DNA from: Phycisphaerales bacterium PN19_bin_20
Lineage (GTDB): Bacteria > Planctomycetota > Phycisphaerae > Phycisphaerales > UBA1924
Direction: 5' to 3'
DNA: 64,000 nucleotides
NCBI GenBank assembly: GCA_021173225.1
Contig: JAJOLK010000012.1
Span: forward strand, 1-64,000
The notes below the pieces were generated by a model that was not told where the DNA came from, searched no databases, and saw nothing but the letters and a program-made list of their open reading frames with translations. Made by a program: the position numbers and the translations under genes. This document shows positions 62,445 to 64,000 of this stretch, one piece after another; the stretch's first letter is position 1, and each line of letters opens with the position of its first letter.

Positions 62445-64000
62445 ATGGCTGGACGAATCAACGGGTCAAGCTCTGGCGTGGCGGGTTTTCGCGTTGCCGG
62501 AGTGGGCGGTGGGCGGCTGAGCGGTCTGATGCGCGCGGCGCTGGCCGGCCTGACAGGTGTGGCTGGCCTGGCGTGTGTGTGCATCGCTGATCCGGTGCTG
62601 GTGACGCCGGGGGTGACGACGACGACGCCTTCGGCGCGGCTGATTGGTGAGCGAGCGCGCGGGCAGGTGCCGGCGAACGTTGGGTACTACCGCGCGCCGG
62701 TGGTGATTGTTGAGAACGGCAAGGCCGCGGGCGTGGTGTTTGTAAGCGAGGGTGATCTTTGGCGCGTGGGGCTTGGCGGCGGCGCGGCGACGCGGCTGAC
62801 GAGCCACGCCTCGGCCGAGGGTGAACCGGCGCTGAGCCCGGACGGGCAGACGCTGGCGTTCGCGGCGAGCTATGAGGGCGAGCGCGAGGTGTACACGATG
62901 CCACTGGCGGGCGGGCTGCCGGTGCGGCGGACGTACGACGCGGCGCGGGTGACGTTTGTGGGCTGGTCGCCTGATGGGAAGTTGATCTATTGCAGCGAGG
63001 CGGGCTCAACGTTGCCGCGGGTGAGGATGTTTGTGCACGAGCTGGCTGGTGACAAGCGTGCGGCGGTGCCGCTGGCGCAGTGCAGTGATGGGGCGATCAG
63101 CGCGGACGGTCGGAGCCTGGTGTTCACGCGGCTGGTGTTTCAGGGCAGCCAGACGGACCGTTACAAGGGCGGCACGGCGCAGCAGCTCTGGCGGTTTGCG
63201 CTGCCCGAGGGGTGGTTTGAGCGTGCGCTGGCGGGCGAGGCGTTCAAGGGTGAAGAGGCCAAGGGCATGACAACGGAGTATGCGGGGACGAGCCGTCGGC
63301 CCATGTGGCACGATGGGCGCGTGTACTTTGCGAGCGACCGATCGGGGACGATGAACATCTGGAGTGCGGCGGCGGACGGGAGCGACCTGAAGCCCGTGAC
63401 TGAGCACAAGGGGCTCAAGGTGGGCTCTGCGAGCATCGGGGCGGGCTTGCTGGCGTATCAGCTTGGCGCGGATGTTCGGGTGCGCGACCTGGCGAGCGGC
63501 GATGACCGGGTGCTGGCGATCACGCTGAGCGGTGACATGGACCAGACGCGCGAGCGGTGGGTCAAGAAGCCCAGCACGTACATCACGCAGGCGACACTCT
63601 CGCCCGACGGCTCTCGCGTGGCGATCACGGCGCGTGGGCGGGTGTTCAATGTGCCGGTGGGCAAGCACGCCGCGGGCGGGACGCGGGTGGTGGACGTGGA
63701 CCCGCGCGAGGGCGTGCGGTATCGCGAGGCGCGGTTCTGGCCGGCGATCAAGGTTGAGAAGGGCGTGACGGGCGAGAACGCTGAGGCGGGCGAGAAGAGT
63801 GAGCCGGAGGGTGGGGTGAGTGATCGGCTGGTGGCGCTGAGCGATGAGACGGGCGAGTTTGAGGTGGTGATGCTGGCGGCTGATGGCACGGGCGCGCCGG
63901 TGCGTCTGACCGGTGACGCGGAGGTGCTGCGCTGGAAGGCGGTGCCGAGCCCGGACGGCAAGCTGATTGCGCACAGCGACAAGAACCTTCGGCTGTGGGT
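62445..64000 (+). CDS. Tricorn-type protease, N-terminal part (truncated at window end)
   Basis: The first ~518 residues of a Tricorn-core-like S41 protease. ATG 62445 has GGAGG at 8 nt and begins a signal peptide or lipoprotein leader (ALAGLTGVAGLACVCIADP). It then enters the TolB-like six-bladed propeller: GYYRAPVVIVENGKAAGVVFVSEGDLWRVGLGGGAATRLTSH, EPALSPDGQTLAFAASYEGEREVYTMPLAGGLPVRRTYD, ASDRSGTMNIWSAAADGSDLKPVTEH and ATLSPDGSRVAITARGRVF. The catalytic PDZ and S41 domains should lie beyond 64000. Tricorn proteins degrade peptides downstream of larger proteases. Confidence 0.9.
   Translation, partial: MAGRINGSSSGVAGFRVAGVGGGRLSGLMRAALAGLTGVAGLACVCIADPVLVTPGVTTTTPSARLIGERARGQVPANVGYYRAPVVIVENGKAAGVVFVSEGDLWRVGLGGGAATRLTSHASAEGEPALSPDGQTLAFAASYEGEREVYTMPLAGGLPVRRTYDAARVTFVGWSPDGKLIYCSEAGSTLPRVRMFVHELAGDKRAAVPLAQCSDGAISADGRSLVFTRLVFQGSQTDRYKGGTAQQLWRFALPEGWFERALAGEAFKGEEAKGMTTEYAGTSRRPMWHDGRVYFASDRSGTMNIWSAAADGSDLKPVTEHKGLKVGSASIGAGLLAYQLGADVRVRDLASGDDRVLAITLSGDMDQTRERWVKKPSTYITQATLSPDGSRVAITARGRVFNVPVGKHAAGGTRVVDVDPREGVRYREARFWPAIKVEKGVTGENAEAGEKSEPEGGVSDRLVALSDETGEFEVVMLAADGTGAPVRLTGDAEVLRWKAVPSPDGKLIAHSDKNLRLW

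Overview
The window is a very GC-rich bacterial chromosome segment. It most likely comes from a planctomycete of the class Phycisphaerae (order Phycisphaerales or a close relative). Evidence: two secreted proteins end in the tandem GPGP...DGE-TADD-ILFI..F module followed by a terminal Cys that is typical of that group; two orphan prepilin-like genes carry the GFTL[VI]EL signal; there is a Tricorn-type protease and a PEP-CTERM-like tail (VPAPSASAG...RRKR); and the cell-division cluster is reduced. No phage, plasmid, IS element or CRISPR array was seen, so this is core chromosome with accessory pieces.

Layout. 0-8.4 kb: the end of a TPR gene, an SLC13 transporter, tRNA-Pro, a prepilin, the overlapping nrnA-ribF pair, a decayed delta-60/FN3 gene and a secreted dockerin-type protein. 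8.5-20.3 kb: ispD, an FtsX/MacB-type permease, a small unknown protein, an RF-like GGQ protein, mfd, tRNA-Ala, a PEP-CTERM-like protein, a TerB/DUF697-like protein and a long NfeD protease. 20.4-21.7 kb: two genes each broken by an apparent single-G loss. 21.7-28.9 kb: DinB, NRDE (TANGO2), ATP-grasp and coaBC on +, purD on -, then an LpoB-like lipoprotein and a methyltransferase. 28.9-36.1 kb: on the minus strand, rsmH, a LysM membrane protein, ftsL-like, ftsI and an amine oxidase (a compact dcw-like cluster). 36.2-46.7 kb: a saccharopine-dehydrogenase-like enzyme, an AbgT transporter, dnaG-rpoD, acylphosphatase, a HAD phosphatase and a second prepilin. 46.7-55.8 kb: a secreted GH13 glycosidase, a second dockerin-type protein, a zinc-ribbon membrane protein, map, argC and an unknown protein. 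55.9-64 kb: a ParA ATPase fused to a glycogen-binding-like (AMPK1/CBM48) domain with a P-loop-lacking MinD-like partner, clpX, a SHOCT protein, a small lipoprotein, and the start of a Tricorn-type protease.

Two signals stand out. (1) Short tandem minisatellites occur throughout. Inside genes the units are 12, 15, 18 or 24 bp, always multiples of three and in linkers. Between genes they are 7, 11, 14 or 16 bp. (2) The ParA-CBM fusion and its pseudo-ATPase neighbour look like an undescribed two-component positioning system, possibly linked to a polysaccharide granule. Dispersed intergenic palindromes and a ~70 bp repeat present at 8.5 kb and 59.5 kb are further genome-wide signals. All family assignments come from reading motifs by eye; no database search was possible.
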